Assembly (NCBI RefSeq): GCF_003002065.1
Contig: NZ_PVZG01000001.1
Coordinates: forward strand, 558,001-622,000
Source of the DNA: Pseudosporangium ferrugineum
GTDB taxonomy: Bacteria; Actinomycetota; Actinomycetes; Mycobacteriales; Micromonosporaceae
Reading direction: 5' to 3'
Length of the DNA stretch: 64,000 bases
Of this stretch, positions 44,018 to 52,754 are shown in pieces; position 1 is the first letter of the stretch, and every line of letters starts with the position of its first letter. The notes beneath the pieces are model-generated. The model was not told the origin of the DNA, did not search any database, and saw only the letters and a list, made by a program, of their open reading frames with translations. Made by a program: the position numbers and the translations under genes.

Positions 44018-45298
44018 TCAGTTGTCCGTCTGCCCGTTGACGCCGTTCCGGTCGGCCGGAGTCAGCGGGTTCATGTCGGTGAAGTCGCGCGGCAGCAGGT
44101 CGAAGCCCTGCCAGTGCAGCGGCATCGGGCTCTGGTCCTCGTCGCGGGGGACGTGGTGGAAGCCGACGCGAACCCACATCACCGGGTTCTTGAGGGTCTG
44201 CTTGTCCTTCACGTAGTCGAGAATCGTCTTCATGGTCTTGCACTGCGGGTCGGCGTTGTCGGTGGCGAACTTCTCGCAGCCGCGCGCCTCGGTGAAGGTC
44301 ACGTCCGGCGTCGTCGCCGGGTTGGCCTCGTAGCGGTCGTCCGCGCCGGTCACCAGCTCGAGCGAGCGCTTGTGGCTGTCCTTGTTCTTGCTCGCCTCGC
44401 TGACCACCCGCCACCAGCGGCGGTTCGCCTTGGTGAAGGTGCCCTCCTTGTCGATCTTGGTCATGCTCGTCTTGAGCTTGGCCGCCATCGAACCGCGCCC
44501 GTCCGTCTTGGTGTCGTACTGCTCGACCTTCTCGCCGCCCTTGCCGTCGATGTTGGTGTCGACCCGCCAGATCGCGCTGTGGTAGTGCATCGAGGCGTAG
44601 TCGCGGGCACCCTTGCCGATCGGCCAGCCCCGATCCGCCTTGACGTAGTCGCCGGGCGACAGGTCACCGGTCGCGCCGAGCCGCACCGAGATCTGGCCGT
44701 CGTCGGCCAGGCGGTACTCGGACACGTACTCGTACCAGCCGACCTTGCTGATCGTCCGCAGCACCAGGTCGTGGCCCTGCTTCGAGTAGAGTTTGTCGGC
44801 TCCGGTCTCGTAGTTGTAGTCCTTCAGCCGGTACGCCAGCCCGGACGGCTCCGCACTGACGCAGAGCACCTTGCGGCGCCGCGCCTCCGGGCCGCCGTCG
44901 GAACCCTCGCGCGCCGAGCCGCCCTTGCAGTCCTCGCCGCCGAGGGTCTCCAGGTTGCTGCCGCCGAAGCCGTACTCGGTCAGGTCGTTGTACTCGGTCT
45001 CGCCCGAGTCGTACGGCACGTTGAGCTGCCCGAGCCGGATCGAGTCCAGCACCTGGACCGGCGTGGGATAGCGCTTCGAGGAGACGAAGACGTCGTCCAG
45101 GACCAGGCCCGCCCGGTCCTGGACGCGCCAGCACAGCTGCCAGGTCGTGCCGTTCGGCAGGGTCTCCTTGACCGTCGAGGACGCCGCGCACTGCGCGACG
45201 GCGACGGGCGCCTTGGCGGCCGCGGGCGTTCCCGCGAGGCCGAGCGAGGCGACGGTCAGCAGCGCCGCGGCGGCGCCCGCTGTCTTTCGGTACGTCAT
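44018..45298 (-). CDS. Copper amine oxidase catalytic domain, separately encoded
   Basis: 426 residues. Signal peptide (about 1-30), then a domain matching the C-terminal catalytic region of copper amine oxidases: candidate base Asp105 in YNDLTEYG, topaquinone-type Tyr189 in GWYEYV (canonical N-Y-D/E-Y, so Asn is Trp here), copper ligands His238 and His240 in MHYHSAI with RVDTNIDG, third ligand His382 in FHHVPRDED, and closing MPLHWQGFDLLPRDFTDMNP. The enzyme would oxidise primary amines, making aldehyde, ammonia and peroxide, outside the cell. It lacks the usual N-terminal domains, which may be supplied by the preceding gene. Confidence 0.72.
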   Translation of the reverse strand: MTYRKTAGAAAALLTVASLGLAGTPAAAKAPVAVAQCAASSTVKETLPNGTTWQLCWRVQDRAGLVLDDVFVSSKRYPTPVQVLDSIRLGQLNVPYDSGETEYNDLTEYGFGGSNLETLGGEDCKGGSAREGSDGGPEARRRKVLCVSAEPSGLAYRLKDYNYETGADKLYSKQGHDLVLRTISKVGWYEYVSEYRLADDGQISVRLGATGDLSPGDYVKADRGWPIGKGARDYASMHYHSAIWRVDTNIDGKGGEKVEQYDTKTDGRGSMAAKLKTSMTKIDKEGTFTKANRRWWRVVSEASKNKDSHKRSLELVTGADDRYEANPATTPDVTFTEARGCEKFATDNADPQCKTMKTILDYVKDKQTLKNPVMWVRVGFHHVPRDEDQSPMPLHWQGFDLLPRDFTDMNPLTPADRNGVNGQTDN

Positions 45299-45313
45299 GC
45301 TGCCGGTTCCCCG

Positions 45314-46036
45314 TTAGCTCAGGCGGGCGACGGTGCGCCCGGAAAGGTCGATGATCAGGTGGCCGAGGTCGAGGTAGCGACCTTTCGCCTCGACGATGAG
45401 CCTCAGGCAGCGGTGCTCGCCGCACTGCGCCACGGCCGGGTCGGCGGCCTGCGCCTTGAACACGTGCGCGGTGGTCTTCAGCCCGTCCTTGCCGGCGAAC
45501 TGACTGCCGGTGGCCTTCGCGTACGCATCCTTGAACTCGGACGCGAGCGGGTCGGCGAGCAGCAGGTCCAGCGCGGTGTCGACCTCGTGGGCCGACGCCG
45601 GCAGATGGAGCCCGGCCGCCGAGTACGAGTCCGTGAGCTTGCTGCCGCCCAGGTCCACGACCTGCTTGATCAGGTTGTTCGTCGCATAGTCGTACAAGTA
45701 CACCTCGGCCCGGCGTCCCCCGTCGGTGTCCACGATGTCCGCGGACAGGAACTCCGGACCGGCCGCCCCGGAAGCGTCCTTGGCCTTCTCCTTCAGCTCC
45801 GGTGTGACCGCGATCTCGCGGGCCTTCTCCACCTCGGCGCTCGTCAGGGCGTCGTTGCCGGTGCCGGCCGTGGGCTCCGGACCCGGATCCGGGTCGGACA
45901 CCCGCGGCTGCTCCGCCCCCGGGGACGCGCCGGGCGTGGGCGCGGCGTTCACCTGCCACGACGCCACCCCGAAGGCGATGACCGCGGTCACCGAAGCGAT
46001 TCCGAGGCCCCAGCCCCATTTCCGATACTGCCGCAC
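45314..46036 (-). CDS. Exported protein resembling the N-terminal domains of copper amine oxidase
   Basis: 240 residues from GTG 46036, chosen because GGGGGAGG then stands 9 bases upstream; ATG 46045 sits directly on that ribosome site. An N-terminal membrane anchor/signal (about 8-30), a Pro-rich linker, then LTSAEVEKAREIAVTPELKEKA and two alpha/beta modules (EVYLYDYATNNLIKQVVD; YLDLGHLIIDLSGRTVARL) similar to amine oxidase N2/N3 domains. It ends 15 bases before the catalytic-domain gene, so the two products likely assemble as a split enzyme. Assignment is partly contextual. Confidence 0.55.
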   Translation of the reverse strand: MRQYRKWGWGLGIASVTAVIAFGVASWQVNAAPTPGASPGAEQPRVSDPDPGPEPTAGTGNDALTSAEVEKAREIAVTPELKEKAKDASGAAGPEFLSADIVDTDGGRRAEVYLYDYATNNLIKQVVDLGGSKLTDSYSAAGLHLPASAHEVDTALDLLLADPLASEFKDAYAKATGSQFAGKDGLKTTAHVFKAQAADPAVAQCGEHRCLRLIVEAKGRYLDLGHLIIDLSGRTVARLS

Positions 46037-46153
46037 TGTCGGCATCCTCCCCCATATCAGCGGTGCGCCCAGATCATGCCGGTCGATGCGTGAGGGGGAC
46101 GTGAGCCGAACGGCCATAAATGTCAAAGCCCGGTAACGATCTAGGATCGCGGC

Positions 46154-47182
46154 ATGACCTCCGTGGAATTCGGCCTCGACACGTTCGGTGACGTCACCGC
46201 AGGACCCGACGGCGAGCTCCTGCCGTACGGCCAGGTGATCCGTAACGTGGTCGAGCAGGCAGTCCTCGCCGACGAGGTGGGCGTGGACGTGTTCGGGCTC
46301 GGCGAGCACCACCGCGACGACTACGCCGTGTCAGCGCCGGAGATCGTCCTCGCCACGATCGCCGGCCGCACCCGACGGATCAAGCTGGGCACCGCGGTGA
46401 CGGTGCTCAGCTCCGACGAGCCCGTACGCGTCTACGAACGCTTCGCCACACTGGCCGCGGTGTCGCAGGGCCGTGCGGAGATCACCCTGGGCCGCGGCTC
46501 GTTCACCGAGTCGTTCCCGCTCTTCGGCTACGACCTCGGCGACTACGAACGCCTCTTCGCCGAGAAGGCGGACCTCATGGCCGAGCTGCTCACCGAGAAG
46601 CCGGTGACCTGGCAGGGCACCGTCCGCCCGCCGCTGCGCGACCAGCACGTCTACCCCAAGACGGAGGCAGGCACGATTCCCACGTGGATCGGCGTCGGCG
46701 GCAGCCCCGAGTCGGTGGTCCGCGCCGCCCGCCTGGGCTTCCCGCTGGTCCTGGCCATCATCGGCGGCGACCCGGCCCGCTTCGCCCCGTACGTCGGCCT
46801 CTACCACCGGGCCCTCGCCGAGTTCGGCCGCGACCGCCTCCCCGTGGCGGTGCACGCGCCGGGCTTCGTGGCGGCCACGGACGAGGAGGCGGTGGAGACG
46901 GTCTGGCCGCACGCCCGCAAGGTCATCACCCGGATCGGCGCCGAGCGCGGCTGGCCACCCCTGACCCGCGACCGCTTCGAGGCGGACGTGACGGAGGGCG
47001 CCTGGCACGTCGGCTCCCCGGAGACGGTGGCCACCAAGATCGCCCGCACGGTACGCGAGGTGGGCGCGCAACGCTTCGACCTGAAGTACTCGGTGGGCAC
47101 CCTGCCCCACGAGGACCTGATGTCGGCCATCCACCTCTACGGCACCGAGGTGATCCCCCGCGTCCGCGAACTCCTCGCCTGA
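46154..47182 (+). CDS. LLM-class flavin-dependent oxidoreductase
   Basis: 342 residues, luciferase-like TIM barrel: FGLDTFGDV, VFGLGEHHRDDYAVSAPEIVLA, IKLGTAVTVLSSDEPVRVYERFATL, GRAEITLGRGSFTESFPLFGYDL and IPTWIGVGGSPESV. These motifs match the group of FMN-dependent monooxygenases with LLM-type annotation. The reaction is unknown. It stands alone, divergent from the amine oxidase operon. Confidence 0.85.
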   Translation: MTSVEFGLDTFGDVTAGPDGELLPYGQVIRNVVEQAVLADEVGVDVFGLGEHHRDDYAVSAPEIVLATIAGRTRRIKLGTAVTVLSSDEPVRVYERFATLAAVSQGRAEITLGRGSFTESFPLFGYDLGDYERLFAEKADLMAELLTEKPVTWQGTVRPPLRDQHVYPKTEAGTIPTWIGVGGSPESVVRAARLGFPLVLAIIGGDPARFAPYVGLYHRALAEFGRDRLPVAVHAPGFVAATDEEAVETVWPHARKVITRIGAERGWPPLTRDRFEADVTEGAWHVGSPETVATKIARTVREVGAQRFDLKYSVGTLPHEDLMSAIHLYGTEVIPRVRELLA

Positions 47183-47601
47183 TCCCCCCGGGCCGCAGCT
47201 CAGCCCCGCCGCACAACCACCCCGCACGCGGCCGTCGCACCGCACAACCACCCCGCGCGGCCGGTGCGCCTGTGGGACGGCAGCTCTTCGCGACAGCCGC
47301 ATATCCACCCCGCCAGCCGGCCCGGCGAGCGGACCGGACGAGAGCAGGCTCACCCCTCGACCACCGCGCGCGGACCGGACGGAGGCGACCGGCCGGCCGG
47401 GCACACGGGCACACGGGCCGTGCCGACCCGGCGCACGGAGACGCGAGGGGATCGGCCCAGCGAGCAGATCGACCCAGCGAGCGGATCGCGGGACCGGCTC
47501 GTGGAGGGCCGGCTCGGCGGGCGGGCCGGGCGGGGTCCGGGTTGGTGGGCGCACCCCACCCCTGCGGGGGCGGCGGAGGGGTGGGGTGCCGGGAGGAATG
47601 T
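47183..47601. other. Non-coding stretch with short degenerate repeats
   Basis: About 420 bases between convergent genes with no frame of convincing codon bias. The first part holds two exact copies of CCGCACAACCACCCCGC (47209-47225 and 47240-47256, period 31) and a third weaker copy near 47297 (CCGCATATCCACCCCGCC). The rest is rich in GACCGG/GAGCGG runs. No clear terminator. Confidence 0.6.
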
Positions 47602-48429
47602 TCAGGAGGGCGGCGTTATCCGGCCCACCGCCGCGACCACCGCCATGCCGTGCGGGTCGCCGTCGGCCGGGTCCGGCCACTCGTGGACCCAGACCAGGCC
47701 CGGGGGGACCAGGTCGGCGTCGCCGAAGAAGCGCAGGATCGACTCGCGGTCGCGGCCGTGGGCGGTGGACACGTCCGTGCGGCGGTAGAGGGCGGTCACC
47801 TTGTCGAGGGCGGCGTCGGAGGGGGTGTCGGAGACGCCGTGCGAGATGACGATGTAGGAGCCGGGGGGCAGGGCGGCGCGGAGGCGTTCCACCGCCGGGT
47901 AGGCGTCGTCGTCGGGGACGAAGTGGAGCATGGCGACCAGCAGCAGGCCGACCGGTTCGCCGAGGTCGAGCAGGCGGCGGACGCCCGGGTGGTCGAGGAT
48001 CGCCTCCGGGAAGCGCATGTCGGCCTGGACCGCCACCGCCCACGGGTTGTCCTTGAGGATGTCGTTGCTGTGCGCCACCGCCACCGGGTCGATGTCCACG
48101 TAGACCACGCGGGCGTCGGGGATGCGGCGCTGGGCGATCTCGTGGACGTTGCCGACCGTCGGGATGCCGCTGCCGATGTCGAGGAACTGGTGGACGCCGC
48201 GGTCCAGCAGGAACTGCACGGCCCGGTTCAGGAACGCCCGGTTGGCGCGGGCCATCTCCCCCGCGCCCGGGATCGCGGCCAGCAGGTGCTGGGCGGCCTC
48301 ACGGTCGGCGGCGAAGTTGTGGTTGCCGCCGAGCAGGGCGTCGTAGATGCGGGCGCTGCTGGGCCGGCCCGCCGGGTCCGTGTCGGCGTTCGCCATACCG
48401 GGGAAGCTTACTCCACTGTGGTCGGTCAC
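47602..48429 (-). CDS. DUF574-type SAM-dependent methyltransferase
   Basis: 275 residues from GTG 48429, which overlaps the upstream stop (GTGA); ATG 48396 also fits the family N-terminus. It has the DUF574 hallmarks PSSARIYDALLGGNHNFAADREAA, NRAFLNRAVQFLLDRG, motif I FLDIGSGIPTVGNVHE, YVDIDPVAVAHS and HFVPDDDAYPAVERL. The family is abundant in actinomycetes, cytosolic, with no settled substrate. It is the last gene of the sigma factor / GGDEF-EAL operon. Confidence 0.87.
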   Translation of the reverse strand: MTDHSGVSFPGMANADTDPAGRPSSARIYDALLGGNHNFAADREAAQHLLAAIPGAGEMARANRAFLNRAVQFLLDRGVHQFLDIGSGIPTVGNVHEIAQRRIPDARVVYVDIDPVAVAHSNDILKDNPWAVAVQADMRFPEAILDHPGVRRLLDLGEPVGLLLVAMLHFVPDDDAYPAVERLRAALPPGSYIVISHGVSDTPSDAALDKVTALYRRTDVSTAHGRDRESILRFFGDADLVPPGLVWVHEWPDPADGDPHGMAVVAAVGRITPPS

Positions 48430-50513
48430 GACGCCACCAGTCCGTTCTCCCGTCCGAGGAGCGGGCGCAGGGTCGATCCGCGCAGCAGCACGGGCACCTG
48501 GTGCGGGGTCGTCGGCGCGCCGTAGCGCAGGCCCTGGGCGCCGTCGCAGCCCGTGCCGATCAGGGTGGCCGCGCGGACGTCGTCGTCGACGCCGTGCACG
48601 GTGAGGGTGAGGCCCAGCGCGTGCGCCACCCGCGCCATGCCGGTGACGAGTTCGCGGTCGGCCTCGGCGCCCGCCGGAGTGGGGTGCAGCAGGCCGGCGG
48701 GCGTCCGCAGGCCGTGCACCGGCAGGTCACGCAGGTACGCGAGGCTGCTGTACCCCGTACCGAAATCGTCGAGGACCAGGCGGACGCCCAGCGCGGCCAG
48801 CGCACTCAGCACGGCATGGCTGTGTTCCCCGGCGGGCACCGCGTCGATGCCGGACAGGTGCAGGTGGAGCCGCTTGGGCGGCAGGCCGCTGCCGGTGAGC
48901 GCCTCGCGGACGAGGTCGGCGATGTCCGGGTAGCCGATCTGGTGCACGGGCAGGTCGACGCCGATGAACGGGCCCTTCTTGCCGCCGTCCCACTGCATCG
49001 CCTGGCGGCAGGCCTGGTGCAGCAGGCTGCCGGCCAGCCGGGTGGTGGTGTCCCGGTCGCCGGTCAGCTGGCCGATCCGGTTGAGGTCGAGGGTGCCCAG
49101 GTGCGGGTGCCGCCACGCCATCCGGGTGTGCAGGCCGGCGATCCGCCCCGAGCCCAGCTTGACGATCGGCTGGTACGTCGGCGGCCCGGTGACCAGGCCG
49201 GTCACGCTCGTCCCGCCGGTACGCCCGGCCGGCCCCGGCTGCGGGTCGTAGACGGCCCAGCGCCCGGTGCCGGCCCGCGCCTGCCGCAGCGCGATCTCGG
49301 CGTCGACCAGCACCTGGCCGGCGTCGAGGCCGGCGGCGGCGACGTCGACGACGCCGATGTGGGCCTGCAGCGGGGCGGTCAGGCCGGTGCCGGGCAGCGA
49401 CGCCGGCTCGGCGAGCGCGACCGCGACCCGTTCGGCCAGGTCCGCCAGATGCGCCACGCCGCCGCTGTCCTGCACCAGGATCGCGAAGGTGTGCGGGCCG
49501 TGCCGGGCGATCAGGTAGTCGGGGTGCTGGGCTACCGTCCGCAGCCGGCGGCCGACCTCGGCGAGCACGTGGTCGCCGGCCTCCGCGCCGAACTGCTCGC
49601 CGATGGCGCCGTACCCGCCGAGCTCGATCAGGCAGACGCCGGCGTGCCGTTCGGGGTCGTCGCCGTGCGCCGCCTGCCGCAACCGCTGCACCAGCCGCGC
49701 CTTGCTCGCGAGCCCGGTGACCGGGTCGTAGTAGGCGAGCCGGCGGTACCGGGCCTCGCTGTGCTGCAGGGCGAGCTGGAACTCCCGGGCGGCCCGCTGG
49801 GTGGCCCGGTGCAGCGACTCCTGCTGGGCGAGGGTGCGGGCCTGCAGCGCGGCGGCGAACCCGGCGGCGAAGGTGGCGGCGACCTGGCGCGCCGGGCGGC
49901 CCAGGACCTCCCCGTCGGCGAGGTGGTCGAGCACAAGGCTCATCGTCGCCGGCAGCGCCTCGGGCCGCCCGATGCCGAGCGCGACGACCTCGGTCCCCAC
50001 CCGGTACGCGGCGTCGAGGTCCGCCGGCACCGCATGCGTGGCGTCGTGCAGGCAGGCCGCGAACACGTCGAGGGTCTGCGCCGCGACGGCGTCGGCGATG
50101 GGCAGGTAGACGCCCGCCGCGGTGGCCGCCGCCAGCCAGCGCCGCCCGACCGGGCGGCCGGAGTCGTCCGCCGGGGGCAGCGGCGCGAGATCCGGCGGTG
50201 CGGGCACCGTGCCGGCGATCGTCCGGCGGGCGCTGATCACCGTACGGGCGGCCCGGTCGAGCGCGGCGTCGGTGTACTGGACCGCAGTCTCGAGGGCGGC
50301 GGCGACGATGCCGTCGGCGCGGTGCCGCGCGTCCTCGATCAGGCGGTCGGCGGGATTGTCGCGGGGCAGCGGCGCCGGCCCGGGGTCGTCCTCGGCGACC
50401 GGCGGATAGCCGCAGTCGGCGAGCACCCCGTTGAGGGCGGCGATCATCATGGCGTGGGTGAGCACCGGTTCGTCGTGTTCGGACGGTTCGTCGTGCGGGC
50501 CGTGCTGCGCCAT
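48426..50513 (-). CDS. Degenerate GGDEF-EAL protein, probable c-di-GMP effector
   Basis: 695 residues, no membrane segment. A helical N-terminal region (about 1-255) is followed by GGDEF-like (about 260-430; DPVTGLASKARLV) and EAL-like (about 445-690; LDDFGTGYSSLAYLRDLP) domains. The GGDEF catalytic motif is replaced by HGPHTF (near 49490) and the EAL motif by LHTRMAW (near 49120), so neither cyclase nor phosphodiesterase activity is expected. It may bind nucleotide or partners instead. Its ATG overlaps the sigma-factor stop (ATGA), pointing to a joint regulatory role. Confidence 0.82.
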   Translation of the reverse strand: MAQHGPHDEPSEHDEPVLTHAMMIAALNGVLADCGYPPVAEDDPGPAPLPRDNPADRLIEDARHRADGIVAAALETAVQYTDAALDRAARTVISARRTIAGTVPAPPDLAPLPPADDSGRPVGRRWLAAATAAGVYLPIADAVAAQTLDVFAACLHDATHAVPADLDAAYRVGTEVVALGIGRPEALPATMSLVLDHLADGEVLGRPARQVAATFAAGFAAALQARTLAQQESLHRATQRAAREFQLALQHSEARYRRLAYYDPVTGLASKARLVQRLRQAAHGDDPERHAGVCLIELGGYGAIGEQFGAEAGDHVLAEVGRRLRTVAQHPDYLIARHGPHTFAILVQDSGGVAHLADLAERVAVALAEPASLPGTGLTAPLQAHIGVVDVAAAGLDAGQVLVDAEIALRQARAGTGRWAVYDPQPGPAGRTGGTSVTGLVTGPPTYQPIVKLGSGRIAGLHTRMAWRHPHLGTLDLNRIGQLTGDRDTTTRLAGSLLHQACRQAMQWDGGKKGPFIGVDLPVHQIGYPDIADLVREALTGSGLPPKRLHLHLSGIDAVPAGEHSHAVLSALAALGVRLVLDDFGTGYSSLAYLRDLPVHGLRTPAGLLHPTPAGAEADRELVTGMARVAHALGLTLTVHGVDDDVRAATLIGTGCDGAQGLRYGAPTTPHQVPVLLRGSTLRPLLGRENGLVAS

Positions 50514-51172
50514 CAGTGCTCGCCTCCCTCCGGGTCGGCCGGGCGCTTGCCCGTACGCTGGCCGGGTATCGCCTGCCAGAGCGCGACGGCCTGCTTGCGG
50601 CCGAGCTTGAGCGCGGTACGCACCGCCTCGGGCGACTTGCCGACCCGGGCGGCGATCTCGGTGGGCGTGAGCCCCTGTGCGGACAGTTCGAGGGCCTCGC
50701 GGCGGGCGGGCGGCAGCTGGGCCAGCACGCCGGAGAACCACTCCTCCAGCTCGTACGCGACCAGCTCCGGGTCGTCGGCGCGCGCCTCGTCGAGCTCGGT
50801 GACGTCGGCCACCAGCACCTCGAGGTCGCCCTGCCCGATGGCGCGGCGCTGCTTGAGCCAGTGCGAGCGGGCCGCGGTGCGCACCCAGGCGACCGGGTGG
50901 GTCAGCTCCGGCCAGCGCCGCAGCGCCTCGCGGATGGCCTCGGCGACCGCGTCCTGCGCCTCCCACCGGTTGGCGCCCTCGCGCAGCAGGTTGCGGACGA
51001 GGCCTTCCCAGTAGCGACGGAAGAACTCCTCGATCTCGGCCGCCGGCGGCGGATCGGGGATGAGCCGCCGCGCCGGGACCGGCTCGTCACCCGCCGAGCC
51101 GCGCGGGACGGCCCCGGAGGCGGTGTCCGCGTGGTCGCTGCCCACGTCGTGCGCGTCCTGCGCGTCGACCAC
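50513..51172 (-). CDS. ECF-type sigma-70 family factor
   Basis: 219 residues from a GTG start. An N-terminal extension of about 45 acidic/Pro residues precedes region 2 (EEFFRRYWEGLVRNLLREGAN, AQDAVAEAIREALRRW, HPVAWVRTAARSHWLKQ) and region 4 (LAQLPPARREALELSAQGLTPTEIAARVGKSPEAVRTALKLG). No anti-sigma gene is adjacent; instead a degenerate GGDEF-EAL gene follows with ATGA overlap and could be its regulator. It directs RNA polymerase to unknown promoters. Confidence 0.8.
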   Translation of the reverse strand: MVDAQDAHDVGSDHADTASGAVPRGSAGDEPVPARRLIPDPPPAAEIEEFFRRYWEGLVRNLLREGANRWEAQDAVAEAIREALRRWPELTHPVAWVRTAARSHWLKQRRAIGQGDLEVLVADVTELDEARADDPELVAYELEEWFSGVLAQLPPARREALELSAQGLTPTEIAARVGKSPEAVRTALKLGRKQAVALWQAIPGQRTGKRPADPEGGEH

Positions 51173-51308
51173 CGAATCCTCCGTCCGCCGGGAAGTCCCC
51201 CTTGTTGGGTCTCCGGGAGCCCTCCGGCGTGACAGCCGCGGCCAAGATTCTTTCCGACGGCTGGCAGGATCATGGTCAGGGCCATCGAGGGATCATGAGG
51301 AGGCGCTC

Positions 51309-52136
51309 GTGGCGGGCACCCTGTACGCCGTCAGCGATCTGCACGTCGCGTACGCGGAGAACCGTGCGCTCGTGGAGAGCCTGCACCCCGTCTCCCCGGA
51401 CGACTGGCTGATCGTGGCGGGCGACGTCGCGGAGATGTTCTCGCACGTCGAGGCGACCCTGCGGCTGCTGCGCTCGCGCTTCGCCGAGGTGATCTGGGCG
51501 CCGGGCAACCATGAACTGTGGACACACGCCAAGGATCCGGTGCGGCTGCGGGGCGTCGAGCGCTACGACGCCCTGGTCGCCATGTGCCGGGAGATCGGGG
51601 TGCGCACCCCCGAGGACGAGTACGCGGTCTGGCACGGCGACGGCGGCCCGGCCGTGGTCGCGCCCCTGTTCCTGCTGTACGACTACACGTTCCGCGCACC
51701 GGGAACGTCCACGAAGGAGGAGTCGCTGGCGTACGCGTACCGCACGGGTGTGGTGTGCACGGACGAGGAGTTGCTGCACCCGGACCCGTACCCGGACCGG
51801 GAGTCGTGGTGCCGGGCCCGCGTGGCCGCCACCGAGGCCCGGCTGGCCGCGGTCGACCCCGGGCTGCGCACGGTGCTGATCAGCCACTGGCCGCTGCACC
51901 GGCACCCGACCGAGGTGCTGTGGTACCCGGAGTTCGCCCAGTGGTGCGGCACCGAGCTCACCGCCGACTGGCACCTGCGTTTCCGGGCGGCGGCCGCCGT
52001 CTACGGGCACCTGCACATCCCGCGGCGGACGTCGCAGGACGGCGTGCCGTTCCAGGAGGTGTCGCTGGGTTACCCGCGTGAGTGGAAGAAGCGGGCCGGC
52101 ACGCCGGTGCTGCTGAAGAAGGTCTTCGAGGACTGA
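51309..52136 (+). CDS. Calcineurin-like metallophosphoesterase
   Basis: 275 residues from GTG 51309 with a GAGGAGG site 8 bases upstream. Metal-binding motifs are complete: SDLHVAYAENR (D-x-H), VAGDVAE (GD), PGNHELW (GNHE), LISHWPLHRHP and YGHLHIPRR (GHxH). A cytosolic phosphodiesterase/phosphatase of unknown substrate; close relatives are often found in actinomycete secondary-metabolism loci beside phosphopantetheinyl transferases, but none is here. Confidence 0.87.
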   Translation: MAGTLYAVSDLHVAYAENRALVESLHPVSPDDWLIVAGDVAEMFSHVEATLRLLRSRFAEVIWAPGNHELWTHAKDPVRLRGVERYDALVAMCREIGVRTPEDEYAVWHGDGGPAVVAPLFLLYDYTFRAPGTSTKEESLAYAYRTGVVCTDEELLHPDPYPDRESWCRARVAATEARLAAVDPGLRTVLISHWPLHRHPTEVLWYPEFAQWCGTELTADWHLRFRAAAAVYGHLHIPRRTSQDGVPFQEVSLGYPREWKKRAGTPVLLKKVFED

Positions 52137-52141
52137 GCCGC

Positions 52142-52606
52142 TCAGGGCCGGGGCAGCGACGCCCCCAGGTTCACCCACCGGTCGGTGAGCTGCCGGCGCC
52201 GGCAGGCCACCAGGTGACTGGCCAGGATCGCCGGCTGACCGCCGCGGACGCAGGCGTCGGCACCGGCGGTCAGCACGGCGGCCACCGCTTCGGCGCGGGC
52301 GCCCTCGTCGACCAGGGCCACGATCCGGGTGCGGGCGGGCAGCAGCGTGCGCGCCTGCCGGACGGCGTCCTCGCGGGCGCCGCTGATCAGCACGATCTCG
52401 TCGGGGCGGACGTCGTCCACGCCCGCCGCGAACCGTACGGTCCAGCCGGCGGGCAGGTGCGAGCCGAGGGCGATGACCCGCCCGGCCGGCCCGAGCACCG
52501 CGACCACGGGGTCCGGCCGCTGCCGGTCGAGCCCCGGGACCGGCACGGCGGTCGAGTTCGGCGCGAACGCCCGGTTCAGGTCACTGCGGTTCAGCTGCAC
52601 AAGCAT
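52142..52606 (-). CDS. Receiver-like protein of unknown function
   Basis: 154 residues; ATG 52606 has GGGGGAG 7 bases upstream. About 45-145 has an alternating strand-helix pattern (VVAVLGPAGRVIALG, DEIVLISGAREDAVRQARTLLP, TRIVALVDEGARAEAVAAVLTAGADACVRG) like a response-regulator receiver, but the phospho-acceptor Asp and switch residues are not clearly in place. It may be a pseudo-receiver. It is divergent from the membrane GGDEF gene (148 bases between). Confidence 0.55.
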   Translation of the reverse strand: MLVQLNRSDLNRAFAPNSTAVPVPGLDRQRPDPVVAVLGPAGRVIALGSHLPAGWTVRFAAGVDDVRPDEIVLISGAREDAVRQARTLLPARTRIVALVDEGARAEAVAAVLTAGADACVRGGQPAILASHLVACRRRQLTDRWVNLGASLPRP

Positions 52607-52754
52607 CTCGGACTCCCCCACGCCGTTCGTCCCTGGGCACCTACCCTCGCGTGCGAGCCTGAGCTGGGCTTGTGCCGTACCTGTGGGTCTGTTGGCAATG
52701 ACGCCGCCCGCCGGTTCCCTCAGGTCGGCCACCGGCACACCGATCAGGGCGGGC

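Noticed and set aside
47209-47315. Possible CRISPR-like or REP array at the CCGCACAACCACCCCGC repeats
   Set aside because: Only two exact copies with a 14-base gap and one poor copy; no cas genes and no regular spacer length.
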